Made by a program: the position numbers and the translations under genes. Positions 17,594-26,606 of a stretch of 64,000 nucleotides of DNA are shown here, in pieces. This DNA comes from Bradyrhizobium diazoefficiens (lineage in GTDB: Bacteria > Pseudomonadota > Alphaproteobacteria > Rhizobiales > Xanthobacteraceae), in the NCBI RefSeq assembly GCF_016599855.1, contig NZ_CP067041.1, forward strand, positions 310,001 to 374,000. Direction: 5' to 3'. The notes beneath the pieces were generated by a model. It ran no database searches. It was not told where the DNA came from and saw only the letters and a list, made by a program, of their open reading frames with translations. Each line of letters begins with the position of its first letter. The stretch's first letter is position 1.

Positions 17594-17698
17594 GTGACCA
17601 TCATGGTCCGCGGACGTCAATTCGATGACGCCGGGGTGTAACGAAAGCGGAAGTATCGGCGTATAATTGGTGTCACGCGACCACAGGACGGAACCGCC

Positions 17699-18328
17699 AT
17701 GTCGAGCCTCACAGTCACCGACGAGCAGATCAGCGCCAAGCCGGCCAAGGTGATCCAGCCGGCCTGGGTCCGCGTCATGCACTGGACCAACGCCGTCGCC
17801 ATGATCCTGATGATCCTCTCCGGTTGGCAGATCTACAACGCCTCGCCGTTGTTCGGTTTCAGCTTCCCGCGCGACTACACGCTGGGCGGCTGGCTCGCCG
17901 GCGGCCTGCTCTGGCATTTTGCGGCGATGTGGCTCTTGATGATCAACGGCCTCGCCTATCTCATCACCGGCTTTGCCACCGGCCGCTTCCGCAAAAAGCT
18001 GCTGCCGATCACGCCCTCGGGCGTGATCCACGACGTCAGGGCCGCCCTGACATTCAAGCTCGGCCACGACGATCTTAGCGTCTACAATTATGTGCAGCGC
18101 CTGCTCTATGCCGGCATCATCGTGGTCGGCGTGCTGATCGTGCTGTCGGGCCTGTCGATGTGGAAACCGGTGCAGCTCTATTATCTGGTAAAACTGTTCG
18201 GCGACTATCCGACCGCGCGCTACGTGCACTTCTTCTGCATGGCCGCGATCTGCGCCTTCCTCGTCATTCACGTCCTGCTCGCGCTCTTGGTGCCAAAGAG
18301 CCTGCGCGCGATGATCATCGGACGTTAA
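17699..18328 (+). CDS. Cytochrome b561/Ni-Fe hydrogenase-type b cytochrome
   Basis: This 209-residue integral membrane protein has about four to five helices. Candidate haem-ligand histidines are in RVMHWTNA (first helix), LLWHFAAM, TARYVHFF and FLVIHVLL. This spacing is that of the cytochrome b561/Ni-Fe-hydrogenase b-subunit superfamily. It ends 12 bases before a Tat-exported molybdopterin oxidoreductase gene and almost certainly passes electrons between that enzyme and the quinone pool. The arrangement recalls MsrPQ, but this cytochrome is not obviously MsrQ-like in length or motifs. The electron direction and substrate are unknown. Confidence 0.85.
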   Translation: MSSLTVTDEQISAKPAKVIQPAWVRVMHWTNAVAMILMILSGWQIYNASPLFGFSFPRDYTLGGWLAGGLLWHFAAMWLLMINGLAYLITGFATGRFRKKLLPITPSGVIHDVRAALTFKLGHDDLSVYNYVQRLLYAGIIVVGVLIVLSGLSMWKPVQLYYLVKLFGDYPTARYVHFFCMAAICAFLVIHVLLALLVPKSLRAMIIGR

Positions 18329-18340
18329 GGGAGCATAGCG

Positions 18341-19123
18341 ATGGCCAAGCGTTCATTCCTGATCCCCGGCGTCGACAAGCGGCTGCTGATCAAGGACTCG
18401 CTCAAGACGATGCCGGATCTCAGCCGCCGCCGTTTTATCGCGGGCGGCGCCAGTCTCGGCGCGCTGACGCTGCTGACCGGCTGCGACGTGGTCGATTCGT
18501 CCTCCGCCGAGGAGATGCTGAAGACGGTTTCGAAATTCAACGACGCCGTGCAGGATTTCATCTTCAATCCCGACGCGCTCGCGCCGACCTTCCCCGAGAG
18601 CGCGATTACAAAACCGTTCCCGTTCAACGCCTATTACGATCTCGATGACGCGCCCGACATCGATGGCGACGACTGGAAGCTCGAGGTGCGCGGTCTCGTC
18701 GACAACAAGAAATCGTGGACGCTTCCGGAGTTGTACAAGCTGCCTGAGGTCACGCAAGTGACCCGCCACATCTGCGTCGAAGGTTGGAGCGCGATCGGCA
18801 GCTGGACCGGCACGCCCTTACGCGATTTCCTCAAGCTGATCGGCGCCGACACGCGTGCAAAGTATGTCTGGTTCCAGTGCGCCGACAAGGACGGCTACAA
18901 TTCGCCTTTGGACATGCGCAGCGCGCTGCATCCGCAGACCCAGATGACGTTCAAATATGCGGGCGAGATTTTGCCCCGCGCCTACGGCTTCCCGATGAAG
19001 ATCCGCGTGCCGACAAAACTCGGCTTCAAGAACCCGAAATATGTGATCTCGATGGAAGTCACCAACGACTACAAGGGCGGATATTGGGAAGACCAGGGGT
19101 ATAATTCGTTCAGCGGGAGCTAG
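18341..19123 (+). CDS. Tat-exported molybdopterin-dependent oxidoreductase (sulfite oxidase family)
   Basis: The product has 260 residues. A twin-arginine signal (SRRRFIAGGASLGALTLLTG) is followed by a cysteine, so it may be a Tat-exported lipoprotein. The molybdenum-ligating cysteine is expected in TRHICVEGWSAIGSW; the fold continues with PKLGFKNPKY and the C-terminal EVTNDYKGGYWEDQGYN, as in the sulfite oxidase/YedY group. It follows the b-type cytochrome gene by 12 bases, forming a two-gene redox module. The substrate could be an oxidised sulfur compound, such as methionine sulfoxide in MsrP, but this is inference. A short palindrome follows the stop. Confidence 0.88.
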   Translation: MAKRSFLIPGVDKRLLIKDSLKTMPDLSRRRFIAGGASLGALTLLTGCDVVDSSSAEEMLKTVSKFNDAVQDFIFNPDALAPTFPESAITKPFPFNAYYDLDDAPDIDGDDWKLEVRGLVDNKKSWTLPELYKLPEVTQVTRHICVEGWSAIGSWTGTPLRDFLKLIGADTRAKYVWFQCADKDGYNSPLDMRSALHPQTQMTFKYAGEILPRAYGFPMKIRVPTKLGFKNPKYVISMEVTNDYKGGYWEDQGYNSFSGS

Positions 19124-19128
19124 TTTTT

Positions 19129-19175
19129 GTCGTCCTGGACAAGCGTAGCGAAGCGGAGCGCAGATCCAGGACGAC
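19129..19175. repeat. Short family B palindromic repeat
   Basis: GTCGTCCTGGACAAGCG and CGCAGATCCAGGACGAC are inverted around a short AGCGAAGCGGAG centre. It looks like one arm pair of the longer family B elements without the CCATAACCACAGGG middle. It lies between the convergent oxidoreductase and MFS genes and could act as a two-way hairpin. Confidence 0.75.
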
Positions 19176-19183
19176 ACTGATCG

Positions 19184-20368
19184 CTACGGCCCAACTTTCC
19201 GCTGACACAGCGCCGCGACCGCCCCCAACGCCAGCAGCGCCGCTGACACATTCAGCGCATAGCTCAAGCTCCCCAGCGCATCCGTGATGGCGCCGACGAC
19301 GATGGGGCCGAGCGTCTGGCCGACGCCGAAGGAGATCGTCATCGCTGCGATCGCAGTCGGCCACTCCTCATGCGGATAGTTGAAGCGCACGAACGCGGTC
19401 GTCGAGCCGACCACGGCGAAGAACGCCACGCCGAACACGACTGCCGAGGTCGCAAGCCACGCGGCCGAATGTCCGAACATCGGCAAGGCCGCACCTAACG
19501 CGTTGGTGCCGAGAATGATGGCGGTGGCGAGACCGCCGCGGTCGAGCGCCAGCACGCGGCGCCAGACCCAGGGCGTCACGAACGCGCTCATACCGATCAA
19601 GCCCCAGAATCCCGCCTGCGCCGCGGCTCCGCCGCCGCCGTCCCGGACATAGGCGATCATGAAGGTCATGTAGGCGATGTAGCCGGCGCCGAACAGGAAG
19701 TAGGCGGCGAGATAGATCAGCACGGGACGAATCGCGAAGGCGGCGTGGCTGCCTTCGCTGAAGCGCGCGCTGCTCTCGATGCGGACCAGGAACAGCGGCA
19801 CGGTCATCGCGGCCGACAGCAGCGTCATCGCCCACCAGACGATCCACCACGAGCCCGGTCCAAAATGCTGCAACGTGAACGGCGCGATCAGTCCCGAGAA
19901 GAGAATGCCGATGCCCGGGCCGGCATAGAACAGGCTGAGCAGGAAATTGGCCCGATCCGGGCGCGATTGCGCGATGGTGGCAGCCAGCGCGCCGCCGGCA
20001 ACGAAGCCGGCCGCGGCCCCGAGGCCCAGCACGAGGCGTGCGAGGCTCAGCGCGACGAAATTCCCCGTCAGCGCGCAAGTTGCGAGCGCGGTGACGCAAG
20101 CCACAGTTCCGCCGCGGATCGCCGCCGACCAGCCGATGCGCTGGATCAGCCGGGACGCTGCAAGGGCGCCTACGAGGTAGCCGACGGCGTTGATGGTGTT
20201 CATGAAACCGGCCGCCGAGTAGGACCAGCCGAGGTCCTCCCGCATATCGGGCAGCACCAGCGCATAGGCAAAGCGGCCGATCCCGAGCCCGACCGTGGCG
20301 GCCAGCGACAGGGTCAGGATCAGCCGCGCGGGATGTGCGTCGGGCGGGGGGCGATCAGGGTCGTGCAA
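19184..20368 (-). CDS. YbfB/YjiJ-family MFS transporter
   Basis: The product is about 394 residues with roughly twelve hydrophobic helices. GIGRFAYALVLPDMREDLGW near the start, followed by GWSYSAAGFMNTINAVGYL, is characteristic of the YbfB/YjiJ group of the major facilitator superfamily. These are predicted exporters of small molecules with no firm substrate. I place the start at the TTG at 20368 because a GGAG site lies 6 bases before it and the first helix then begins after a short polar tail (LHDPDRPPPDAHPARL). The frame stays open to 20446, so an earlier start is possible. Confidence 0.85.
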   Translation of the reverse strand: MHDPDRPPPDAHPARLILTLSLAATVGLGIGRFAYALVLPDMREDLGWSYSAAGFMNTINAVGYLVGALAASRLIQRIGWSAAIRGGTVACVTALATCALTGNFVALSLARLVLGLGAAAGFVAGGALAATIAQSRPDRANFLLSLFYAGPGIGILFSGLIAPFTLQHFGPGSWWIVWWAMTLLSAAMTVPLFLVRIESSARFSEGSHAAFAIRPVLIYLAAYFLFGAGYIAYMTFMIAYVRDGGGGAAAQAGFWGLIGMSAFVTPWVWRRVLALDRGGLATAIILGTNALGAALPMFGHSAAWLATSAVVFGVAFFAVVGSTTAFVRFNYPHEEWPTAIAAMTISFGVGQTLGPIVVGAITDALGSLSYALNVSAALLALGAVAALCQRKVGP

Positions 20369-20478
20369 GGAATACTCCGGCGGCCCGCACTGTGGCAGGC
20401 CCTGCCCGTCTTGCACAGCCGCGCGGCGGCAATGGTGTCTTGCCAAGCGCGCAACGCCGCTCTAGCACTCCGGCGATC

Positions 20479-20581
20479 CGTCATTCCGGGGCGCGCCGTT
20501 TGGCGCGAGCCCGGAATCCATACTCCCGATTGTGGTTATGGATTCCGGGCTCGCTCGCTTTGCTCGCGCCCCGGAATGACG
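20479..20581. repeat. Intergenic palindromic repeat, family F copy 2
   Basis: CGTCATTCCGGGGCGCGCC and its inverted partner GCGCCCCGGAATGACG bracket inner arms CGGAATCCATA and TATGGATTCCG. It sits directly before leuB, ending 25 bases before its ATG. It is therefore part of the leuB leader if the promoter lies upstream of it. Confidence 0.85.
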
Positions 20582-20605
20582 AGGGTAGATAAGAAGGATC
20601 TGACT

Positions 20606-21718
20606 ATGGCGACCCACAAATTGCTGCTGCTCCCCGGCGACGGTATCGGCCCCGAAGTCATGGGCGAGGTGAAGCGGCTGATCGATTGGCTCAATGCATC
20701 AGGCGTCGCCAAATTCGAGACCGACACGGGCCTCGTCGGCGGCTCGGCCTACGACGCTCACAAGGTGTCGATCTCCGAGGGTGACATGGCCAAGGCCATG
20801 GAAGCCGATGCCATCATCTTCGGCGCCGTCGGCGGCCCCAAGTGGGACGCCGTTGCTTACGAGGTCCGCCCCGAAGCCGGACTGCTGCGCCTGCGCAAGG
20901 ATCTTGCTTTGTTCGCCAACCTTCGCCCCGCCGTCTGCTATCCGGCGCTGGCGGACGCTTCGAGCCTGAAGCGCGAGGCGATCGAGGGCCTCGACATCGT
21001 CATCGTGCGCGAGCTCACCGGCGGCGTGTATTTCGGCGAGCCCAAGACCATCACCGATCTCGGCAACGGCCAGAAGCGCGCCATCGATACCCAAGTCTAC
21101 GACACCTATGAGATCGAGCGCATCGGCCGCGTCGCCTTCGAGCTTGCTAGGAAGCGCAAGAACAAGGTGACGTCGATGGAAAAGCGCAACGTCATGAAGT
21201 CGGGCGTGCTCTGGAACGAGGTCATGACCCAGCTCCACAAGCGCGAATACCCCGATGTCACGATCGAGCATCAGCTCGCCGATTCCGGCGGCATGATGCT
21301 GGTGAAATGGCCGAAGCAGTTCGACGTCATCGTTACCGACAACCTGTTCGGTGACATGCTGTCCGACATCGCGGCGATGCTGACCGGCTCGCTCGGCATG
21401 CTGCCTTCGGCCTCGCTCGGCGAGGTCGACGTCAAGAGCGGGAAGCGCAAGGCGCTGTACGAGCCGGTGCACGGTTCGGCGCCTGACATCGCCGGCAAGG
21501 GCCTCGCCAATCCCATTGCGATGATCTCGTCCTTCGGCATGGCGCTGCGCTATTCCTTCGACATGGGCGATCTCGCCGACAAGGTCGATGCCGCGATCGC
21601 CGCGGTGCTCGCCAGCGGCCTGCGCACCGCCGACATCAAGTCGGAAGGCACCACCGCCGCCTCGACCACGCAGATGGGCGAAGCGATTTTGAAGGAATTG
21701 CAGAAGCTGCACGCGTAA
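20606..21718 (+). CDS. leuB: 3-isopropylmalate dehydrogenase
   Basis: This 370-residue enzyme oxidises and decarboxylates 3-isopropylmalate with NAD+ in leucine synthesis. It begins MATHKLLLLPGDGIGPEVMG; IVIVRELTGGVYFGEP and YEPVHGSAPDIAGKGLANP are family signatures, the latter containing the NAD-binding glycines. The start at 20606 is supported by AAGGA 8 bases upstream. The much longer in-frame extension to 19745 crosses the MFS gene on the other strand and is an artefact. leuC and leuD lie about 10-14 kb away in the same window, on the other strand. Confidence 0.97.
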   Translation: MATHKLLLLPGDGIGPEVMGEVKRLIDWLNASGVAKFETDTGLVGGSAYDAHKVSISEGDMAKAMEADAIIFGAVGGPKWDAVAYEVRPEAGLLRLRKDLALFANLRPAVCYPALADASSLKREAIEGLDIVIVRELTGGVYFGEPKTITDLGNGQKRAIDTQVYDTYEIERIGRVAFELARKRKNKVTSMEKRNVMKSGVLWNEVMTQLHKREYPDVTIEHQLADSGGMMLVKWPKQFDVIVTDNLFGDMLSDIAAMLTGSLGMLPSASLGEVDVKSGKRKALYEPVHGSAPDIAGKGLANPIAMISSFGMALRYSFDMGDLADKVDAAIAAVLASGLRTADIKSEGTTAASTTQMGEAILKELQKLHA

Positions 21719-21734
21719 CGGCAACCACCGCAAT

Positions 21735-21826
21735 CGTAGGGTGGGCAAAGCGATAGCGTGCCCACCACTTCTACCGCGATCGTTGAAAGGTGGTGGGCAC
21801 GGCGCAAGAGCGCCTTTGCCCACCCT
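21735..21826. repeat. Intergenic palindromic repeat, family A copy 2
   Basis: It has the same arms as at 1678: CGTAGGGTGGGCAAAGCG on the left, CGCCTTTGCCCACCCT on the right, and CGTGCCCACCA/TGGTGGGCACG inside. It starts 17 bases after the leuB stop. In all three copies it follows a biosynthetic gene or precedes its neighbour's 3' end. Confidence 0.85.
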
Positions 21827-22158
21827 CATATGGGGATTTGCGAGTCAAGGCTTTTCGATTGGCCTGAGTGAGGTTGGCAGGGGTGCGAGGGCGGCGCGCG
21901 GAGCCATGCGTAGCGCAGCGCGACGACCGTGTTCCGGGCGAGGATTGGCTTCCGAAGATTTTTGCAGCTCACTGCATCACCTCATATCCGGTCGGACTGG
22001 TGTGGTCCGGACCCACATTCCGCATGCTTGCGGCAAGGAAGCCTGAGGATGAGACCCATCTACAAAACGGCTGTTTTTGTTCGGCCCATGGGTGGCACGG
22101 TCATCATCCATCCCGCGCGGACTGCGGCGAAGCGCAGCGCCCGGTTGCTGGTTGGGTT
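21827..22158. other. Gene-free stretch before the IS110 transposase
   Basis: No convincing gene is seen here. The stretch includes GTCGGACTGGTGTGGTCCGGAC, a short inverted repeat near 21993, and presumably one end of the insertion element. IS110-family elements usually lack terminal inverted repeats, so I cannot place the element's edge. Confidence 0.4.
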
Positions 22159-23319
22159 TTATGCCTTCATGGTTGCCCCCGCAGGTACGAGCCCGGTGGC
22201 GAGATAGCGCCACAGCGCCACGATCAGCTTGCGTGCCAGTGCGACGATGGCGATGCGCCTGGCCCGCTTGCCGGCAGTGGCGGTGCGGGTGTGGAACCAG
22301 CAGCTGAGCTCGCTGTCGGCCTGATGGCGCAGCCACAGCCAGGCCAGCTCAATCGCCTTGAGGCGCGCGCGCGGATTGCCTGCCTTGCTGATGCCCTGCT
22401 CGCGATCGATGCCGCCGCTCTGCCAGGGGCTGGGCGCCAGTCCGACGTAGCTGGCGACCTCGCGCCGATTGCGAAAGTCCTTGTGGAACACCTCGTTCAC
22501 CAGCATCGCGGTGAAGGCCGGCCCGAGCGCCTTGAGCCGCTGCAGCAGATCCTTCCGCTCAGCCATCTGCGCAGGAACAGCGGGAGCGGGAGCGGCTTGC
22601 GCCTTTTCCAGCACCGCAAGCTGCTTCCGCATCAGCATCAGCCGCGCGTGCTCGCGCGTCACTTCGGCCAACAGATGCGGCGGCAGCGGCTGCCCCTGCC
22701 AGTCACGCTGCCGCGCGAGCCAGCTCAGCCAGTCGCGCCGCCGCGGATTGCCGACTGCCATTCCCAGAAGGCGCAGCAGCGCCTTGATCCGGTTGGTATG
22801 GGCCGTCTGTTCCTTGACCAGCCGATCGCGTTCGCGGCTGGCGCGCCTGGCGTCTTCCTGCGCCACACTCGGCACCCGCACAATCCGGACCACCCGCGGC
22901 TCGCCGCGCAAATAGGCCATCAACGTCCGCAGCAGAAGTTCACCGTCGATCCGGTCCGTCTTGGTCCGCCGCGATCGCTGCTCCACCGCAATGCTCGCGG
23001 GGTCGAACACGAAGTTCACAATCCCGGCGGCCTCCAGCAGACGATGCAGCCAGAAGCCGTCATAGCCGGCTTCGTAGCAGCTCACCACCCGCGGCACCGA
23101 TCCGAGCTTCTCCGCCGCCCGGCTGCGGACCTTCTCAATGAGCGCCAGCAGCCCCGCATGATCGCCGCCCTCGAGCTTGTGGCGCGACATCCGATCCCGA
23201 TCCGGGCTGTGCAGCGTCACCAGCCACGTCTTCTGGCTGAGTTCAATCGCAACGAAAATTGTGCCAATATGGCCGACGGTGAGCGTGTCTACGGTCGATG
23301 CTTGCATCTGACTCTCCAT
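22159..23319 (-). CDS. IS110-family transposase
   Basis: The 386-residue protein has the two-part layout of IS110 transposases. The N-terminal RuvC-like DEDD domain shows [15 protein letters not shown] (first acidic residue is E here, as in some members), CYEAGYDGF and [11 protein letters not shown]. The C-terminal transposase_20 domain has [12 protein letters not shown] and [15 protein letters not shown], which contains the conserved serine region, then [18 protein letters not shown]. All key acidic residues and the C-terminal block are intact, so the element may still move. It lies between leuB and an acetyltransferase gene. No second copy is visible in the window. Confidence 0.95.
   Translation of the reverse strand: MESQMQASTVDTLTVGHIGTIFVAIELSQKTWLVTLHSPDRDRMSRHKLEGGDHAGLLALIEKVRSRAAEKLGSVPRVVSCYEAGYDGFWLHRLLEAAGIVNFVFDPASIAVEQRSRRTKTDRIDGELLLRTLMAYLRGEPRVVRIVRVPSVAQEDARRASRERDRLVKEQTAHTNRIKALLRLLGMAVGNPRRRDWLSWLARQRDWQGQPLPPHLLAEVTREHARLMLMRKQLAVLEKAQAAPAPAVPAQMAERKDLLQRLKALGPAFTAMLVNEVFHKDFRNRREVASYVGLAPSPWQSGGIDREQGISKAGNPRARLKAIELAWLWLRHQADSELSCWFHTRTATAGKRARRIAIVALARKLIVALWRYLATGLVPAGATMKA
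22159..23319 (-). mobile_element. IS110-family insertion sequence (minimum extent)
   Basis: Only the transposase gene is used as the minimum extent. The true ends probably lie within about 150 bases on each side. The non-coding stretch 23320-23405 contains GGCCACGCTCACCG, complementary to GGTGAGCGTG at 23279, which may be a subterminal palindrome. Without another copy or an empty site the boundaries are not defined. Confidence 0.7.
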
Positions 23320-23405
23320 CGGTTCGAGTGTGGAAACCCAAACCTATCGGAAAGGCCACGCTCACCGCCCATGGAATCTACTGCATCTGCCACCGGAGCC
23401 GCTTC

Positions 23406-24044
23406 ATGGACGCCTCACCCCGCCCCAAGATCGCGGAAACCATCATCCATGAAACGGTGCGCCGGCGCGAAGCGCAGATCGGGCGGCGCTGCGAGATTCT
23501 CAGCCATACCCGCATCGAATATGCCGTGCTCGGCGACTACTCCTATCTCGGCGAGAACTGCGATGTCGCCGACGCGGTGATCGGCAAGTTCACCGCCATC
23601 GCCAATTCGGTGCGCATCGGTGCGCCCAATCATCCGATGGGCCGCCCGTCGCAGCATCGCTTCACCTATGTCCCGGAATATTACGAGGCGACGGCAAGCC
23701 GCGACCGCGACTTCTTTGCGGATCGTCGCGGCGACCGCGTCATTGTCGGCAACGATGTCTGGATCGGGCACGCCGCGATCCTGCTGCCGGGTGTGAGCGT
23801 CGGCGATGGCGCGGTGATTGCCGCAGGCGCGGTCGTCAGTCGCGATGTCGCGCCCTACACCATCGTCGGCGGCGTTCCCGCGCGTCCCATCCGTAAGCGC
23901 TTTGAGGACCATGTTGCGGAAAGCCTGGCCCGTATCGCCTGGTGGGATTGGCCGGATGAGCTGATCTTCGAGCGCCTCGCCGATTTCCGCTCCGAGGCGA
24001 TCGAAGAGTTTTGCCGGCGCTACGATCCGGCAGCCAACGCGTAA
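23406..24044 (+). CDS. Left-handed beta-helix acetyltransferase, phosphonate-associated type
   Basis: This 212-residue hexapeptide-repeat acyltransferase contains [40 protein letters not shown] and [18 protein letters not shown]. The order and wording closely resemble the transferase family found in phosphonate utilisation (phn) clusters, and the C-terminal [12 protein letters not shown] block is shared with it. No other phn gene is in the window, so the role is open. It probably acetylates a small molecule with acetyl-CoA. GGAG lies 7 bases before the ATG at 23406. Its upstream region abuts the IS110 element, which may have cut it off from its original neighbours or promoter. Confidence 0.82.
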   Translation: MDASPRPKIAETIIHETVRRREAQIGRRCEILSHTRIEYAVLGDYSYLGENCDVADAVIGKFTAIANSVRIGAPNHPMGRPSQHRFTYVPEYYEATASRDRDFFADRRGDRVIVGNDVWIGHAAILLPGVSVGDGAVIAAGAVVSRDVAPYTIVGGVPARPIRKRFEDHVAESLARIAWWDWPDELIFERLADFRSEAIEEFCRRYDPAANA

Positions 24045-24067
24045 AGCGGACGCATCTCGCACAAACG

Positions 24068-24094
24068 AAAAGGCCGGGCGTGAGCCCGGCCTTT
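24068..24094. terminator. Bidirectional terminator between convergent genes
   Basis: AAAAGGCCGGGC, a GTGA loop and GCCCGGCCTTT make a perfect stem with an A-run and a T-run. It lies between the acetyltransferase stop (24044) and the stop of the leftward small secreted protein gene (24114), so it serves both. Confidence 0.85.
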
Positions 24095-24113
24095 GATTCG
24101 GTCGCTGCGCTGC

Positions 24114-24500
24114 TCAGTACAGCGGGAAATTCTGCGGATAGCCGCCGACATCGGCCGGGGTTGCCAGCGGCTGGCGATCGATCGGGCGGTTGAGGTTTTC
24201 GCGGGCGAAGGACGGATAGCCGACGGCCGGCGGGAAGGCGTAGTCGCTGAACTTGCGGTCGCCCGGATTGACCTCGGTGCCGCCGTCGAGCCAGGAGCGC
24301 TTGCTCACGTAAATACGGGTGCGGCCCTGCTGGTAGACCGCATTGGGGCCGCTCGGGCCGTAATAGTGCCGGCCGCGATCGTCATAGCGCTGCTTGGTCC
24401 TGGTGTCGGCCGAAGCCGGCGCAGCGAAGGCCATGGCAACCACGGCACTCGCCGCAAGCCATGTCGCCAGTTTGTTCGCGGCAAAAAAATTCGAGCTCAT
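24114..24500 (-). CDS. Small secreted hypothetical protein
   Basis: The product has 128 residues. A signal peptide with hydrophobic core WLAASAVVAMAFAAPASA is cleaved near SADTRT. The mature part is rich in Tyr, Arg, Pro and Gly (YDDRGRHYYGPSGPNAVYQQ) and has no domain I know. Proteins of this style are common and poorly characterised in Bradyrhizobium. The ATG at 24500 has a GGGGAC site upstream; the longer frame to 24545 would put charged residues before the signal. It is probably periplasmic or cell-surface. The function is unknown. Confidence 0.75.
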   Translation of the reverse strand: MSSNFFAANKLATWLAASAVVAMAFAAPASADTRTKQRYDDRGRHYYGPSGPNAVYQQGRTRIYVSKRSWLDGGTEVNPGDRKFSDYAFPPAVGYPSFARENLNRPIDRQPLATPADVGGYPQNFPLY

Positions 24501-24656
24501 CACGTCCCCTTCAGGCGGCAAGCCGCCAGTCGATTTCATCCCCATACTAGCCCGGCCAGCGTGGTCGCAACTAGGTCAATTCAGTCACACCAGCTCGGAA
24601 TAATCGTGCGCGTCCGCGAAAGTTGCATGGATACAGCTACTTGAGCTTGATGCCGG

Positions 24657-25445
24657 TCAAAGCGCGCCGCGCAATTGCGCATTGGCGGCGCCCAGCAGCC
24701 AGTCCGGCGAACCCTGGGAATCGCAGGCGCGGCGCTTCAGCTCCGCATGGGCGAAGAATTCCGCCAGCTTCGGCTCGTTGCCCGAGGCGAGCTGTGTCAG
24801 CCGGTTCAGCGTGCAGGCGATCGCCGCACGACGGGCCGGAAGGGTGTCGCCCTGGCAGGAGAATCCGGAGATCTGCAAGCCCGGCTCCTCGTTGCGCTTG
24901 AGGTAGCCGAGGCAGGACGTCGTGCCCACAGTAGCGTCGACCGGCCGGAACAGGACGACGGGGCCGAATTTCGTATCAATAAGCCCGGCCTGCTCAAGCG
25001 CGGTGGCCGCATCCAGGCCCATCTGGACAGCAAGGCCAGCGGTCGCCGGACGCGTGACGTCGAATTCGTTGCCTTCGCGGTAGATCTCGAGCTCGGCCAC
25101 CGGCTTGCCGGCGTCATCGGTCCAGCGCATCACGTCGCGCCGGCCGCCTTCGGGATGCCTCAGGATGGTATAAGGGGCTGTTTTTTCTGATGAATCGAGC
25201 CGGCTGAGGGCGAAGGCGGGATGCGAGCGGGAGGCCTCGGCCCAGCCCGGCTTCTCGACCGGCCTGTCGTCCTGCAGCTCCGGCAGCTGATCGAGCCCGG
25301 CGAGCGCAAGGATGGCAAACAGCGCGAGCGTCCCCACATAGGCGAACAGGCGCGCCAGCGTGCCGACCACCTCGTCGGCGAAATTGGCAAGCGCCAGATG
25401 GATCTGGGTGGGGCTAACGGCCGTGCCGGCCTCAGGCGACTGCAT
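24657..25445 (-). CDS. Membrane-anchored hypothetical protein
   Basis: This 262-residue protein has a short cytoplasmic N-terminus, one transmembrane helix (LARLFAYVGTLALFAILALA, about residues 31-50) and a soluble, probably periplasmic, region of about 210 residues. Three or four cysteines lie in the latter (SCLGYL, FSCQGD, ACTLNR, ACDSQG), which could form disulfides. I do not recognise a domain. It is divergent from asd, with about 115 bases between the starts, and is not in an obvious operon. It is a real gene by length, codon bias and start context, but of unknown function. Confidence 0.7.
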   Translation of the reverse strand: MQSPEAGTAVSPTQIHLALANFADEVVGTLARLFAYVGTLALFAILALAGLDQLPELQDDRPVEKPGWAEASRSHPAFALSRLDSSEKTAPYTILRHPEGGRRDVMRWTDDAGKPVAELEIYREGNEFDVTRPATAGLAVQMGLDAATALEQAGLIDTKFGPVVLFRPVDATVGTTSCLGYLKRNEEPGLQISGFSCQGDTLPARRAAIACTLNRLTQLASGNEPKLAEFFAHAELKRRACDSQGSPDWLLGAANAQLRGAL

Positions 25446-25561
25446 CGACGGCCTTCAGGCATGGTCCAACGTTGTCTTGAGGCCGGTTCTCGCATAGAAG
25501 CGCTGCTCTTCCTGTTTAAGCGTCAGCTTCGGGAACGAGCTTTTTCATCGGAGAGTGAACG

Positions 25562-26596
25562 ATGGGTTACAAAGTCGCAGTCGTCGGCGCGACCGGCAAT
25601 GTCGGACGGGAAATGCTCAACATCCTCGATGAGCGCAAATTTCCCGCGGACGAGGTCGTGGCCCTGGCGTCACGCCGCAGCATGGGCGTTGAGGTCTCCT
25701 ATGGCGACCGCACCTTAAAGGTCAAAGCACTGGAGCATTTTGACTTCTCCGACGTCGATATCTGCCTGATGTCCGCAGGCGGCGAGGTGTCCAAGGAATG
25801 GTCGCCGAAGATCGGCGCCGCCGGCACGGTCGTGATCGACAATTCCTCGGCCTGGCGCATGGATCCGGACGTGCCGCTGATCGTGCCCGAGGTGAACGCG
25901 GACGCGGCGGCGGGCTTCAAGAAGAAGAACATCATCGCCAACCCGAACTGCTCGACCGCGCAGCTCGTGGTCGCGCTGAAGCCGCTGCACGACAAGGCGA
26001 CCATCAAGCGCGTCGTGGTCTCGACCTATCAATCGGTGTCGGGCGCCGGCAAGGACGCGATGGACGAGCTGTTCTCGCAGACCAAGGCCGTCTACACCAA
26101 TGACGAGCTGATCGCGAAGAAATTCCCCAAGCGCATCGCCTTCAATGTCATCCCCCACATCGACGTCTTCATGGAGGACGGCTACACCAAGGAAGAGTGG
26201 AAGATGATGATGGAGACCAAGAAGATTCTTGATCCCAAGATCAAGCTCTCCGCGACCTGTGTGCGCGTGCCTGTGTTCGTCGGCCATTCCGAGGCCGTCA
26301 ACATCGAGTTCGAGAACCCGATCACCGCCGATGAAGCCCGCGAGATCCTGCGCAAGGCGCCCGGCTGCCTCGTCATCGACAAGCAGGAGCCCGGCGGCTA
26401 CGCCACGCCGTATGAAGCCGCGGGCGAGGATGCGACCTACATCAGCCGCATCCGCGAGGACGCGACGGTGGAGAACGGCCTCGTGCTGTGGTGCGTGTCG
26501 GATAACTTGCGCAAGGGCGCAGCGCTCAACGCGATCCAGATCGCCGAAGTCCTGATCAACCGCAAGCTGATAGCCGCGAAGAAGAAGGCGGCGTAA
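25562..26596 (+). CDS. asd: Aspartate-semialdehyde dehydrogenase
   Basis: This 344-residue NADPH enzyme reduces aspartyl-phosphate to aspartate semialdehyde, the branch point to lysine/diaminopimelate, threonine and methionine. It starts MGYKVAVVGATGNVGREML. The active-site cysteine lies in NPNCSTAQLV near residue 132, and SVSGAGKDAMDEL and ATCVRVPVFVGHSEAVNIEF are typical. The N-terminal Rossmann motif GATGNVG matches the Gram-negative asd group of this size. dapF, which acts later in diaminopimelate synthesis, is also in this window at 43 kb. Two palindromic repeats (families B and A) follow the stop. Confidence 0.97.
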   Translation: MGYKVAVVGATGNVGREMLNILDERKFPADEVVALASRRSMGVEVSYGDRTLKVKALEHFDFSDVDICLMSAGGEVSKEWSPKIGAAGTVVIDNSSAWRMDPDVPLIVPEVNADAAAGFKKKNIIANPNCSTAQLVVALKPLHDKATIKRVVVSTYQSVSGAGKDAMDELFSQTKAVYTNDELIAKKFPKRIAFNVIPHIDVFMEDGYTKEEWKMMMETKKILDPKIKLSATCVRVPVFVGHSEAVNIEFENPITADEAREILRKAPGCLVIDKQEPGGYATPYEAAGEDATYISRIREDATVENGLVLWCVSDNLRKGAALNAIQIAEVLINRKLIAAKKKAA

Positions 26597-26606
26597 GGAA
26601 GCCCCT

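Noticed and set aside
21868..23580. 570-residue frame antisense to the transposase and crossing into the acetyltransferase gene
   Set aside because: It spans an insertion element and two genes, and has no domain.
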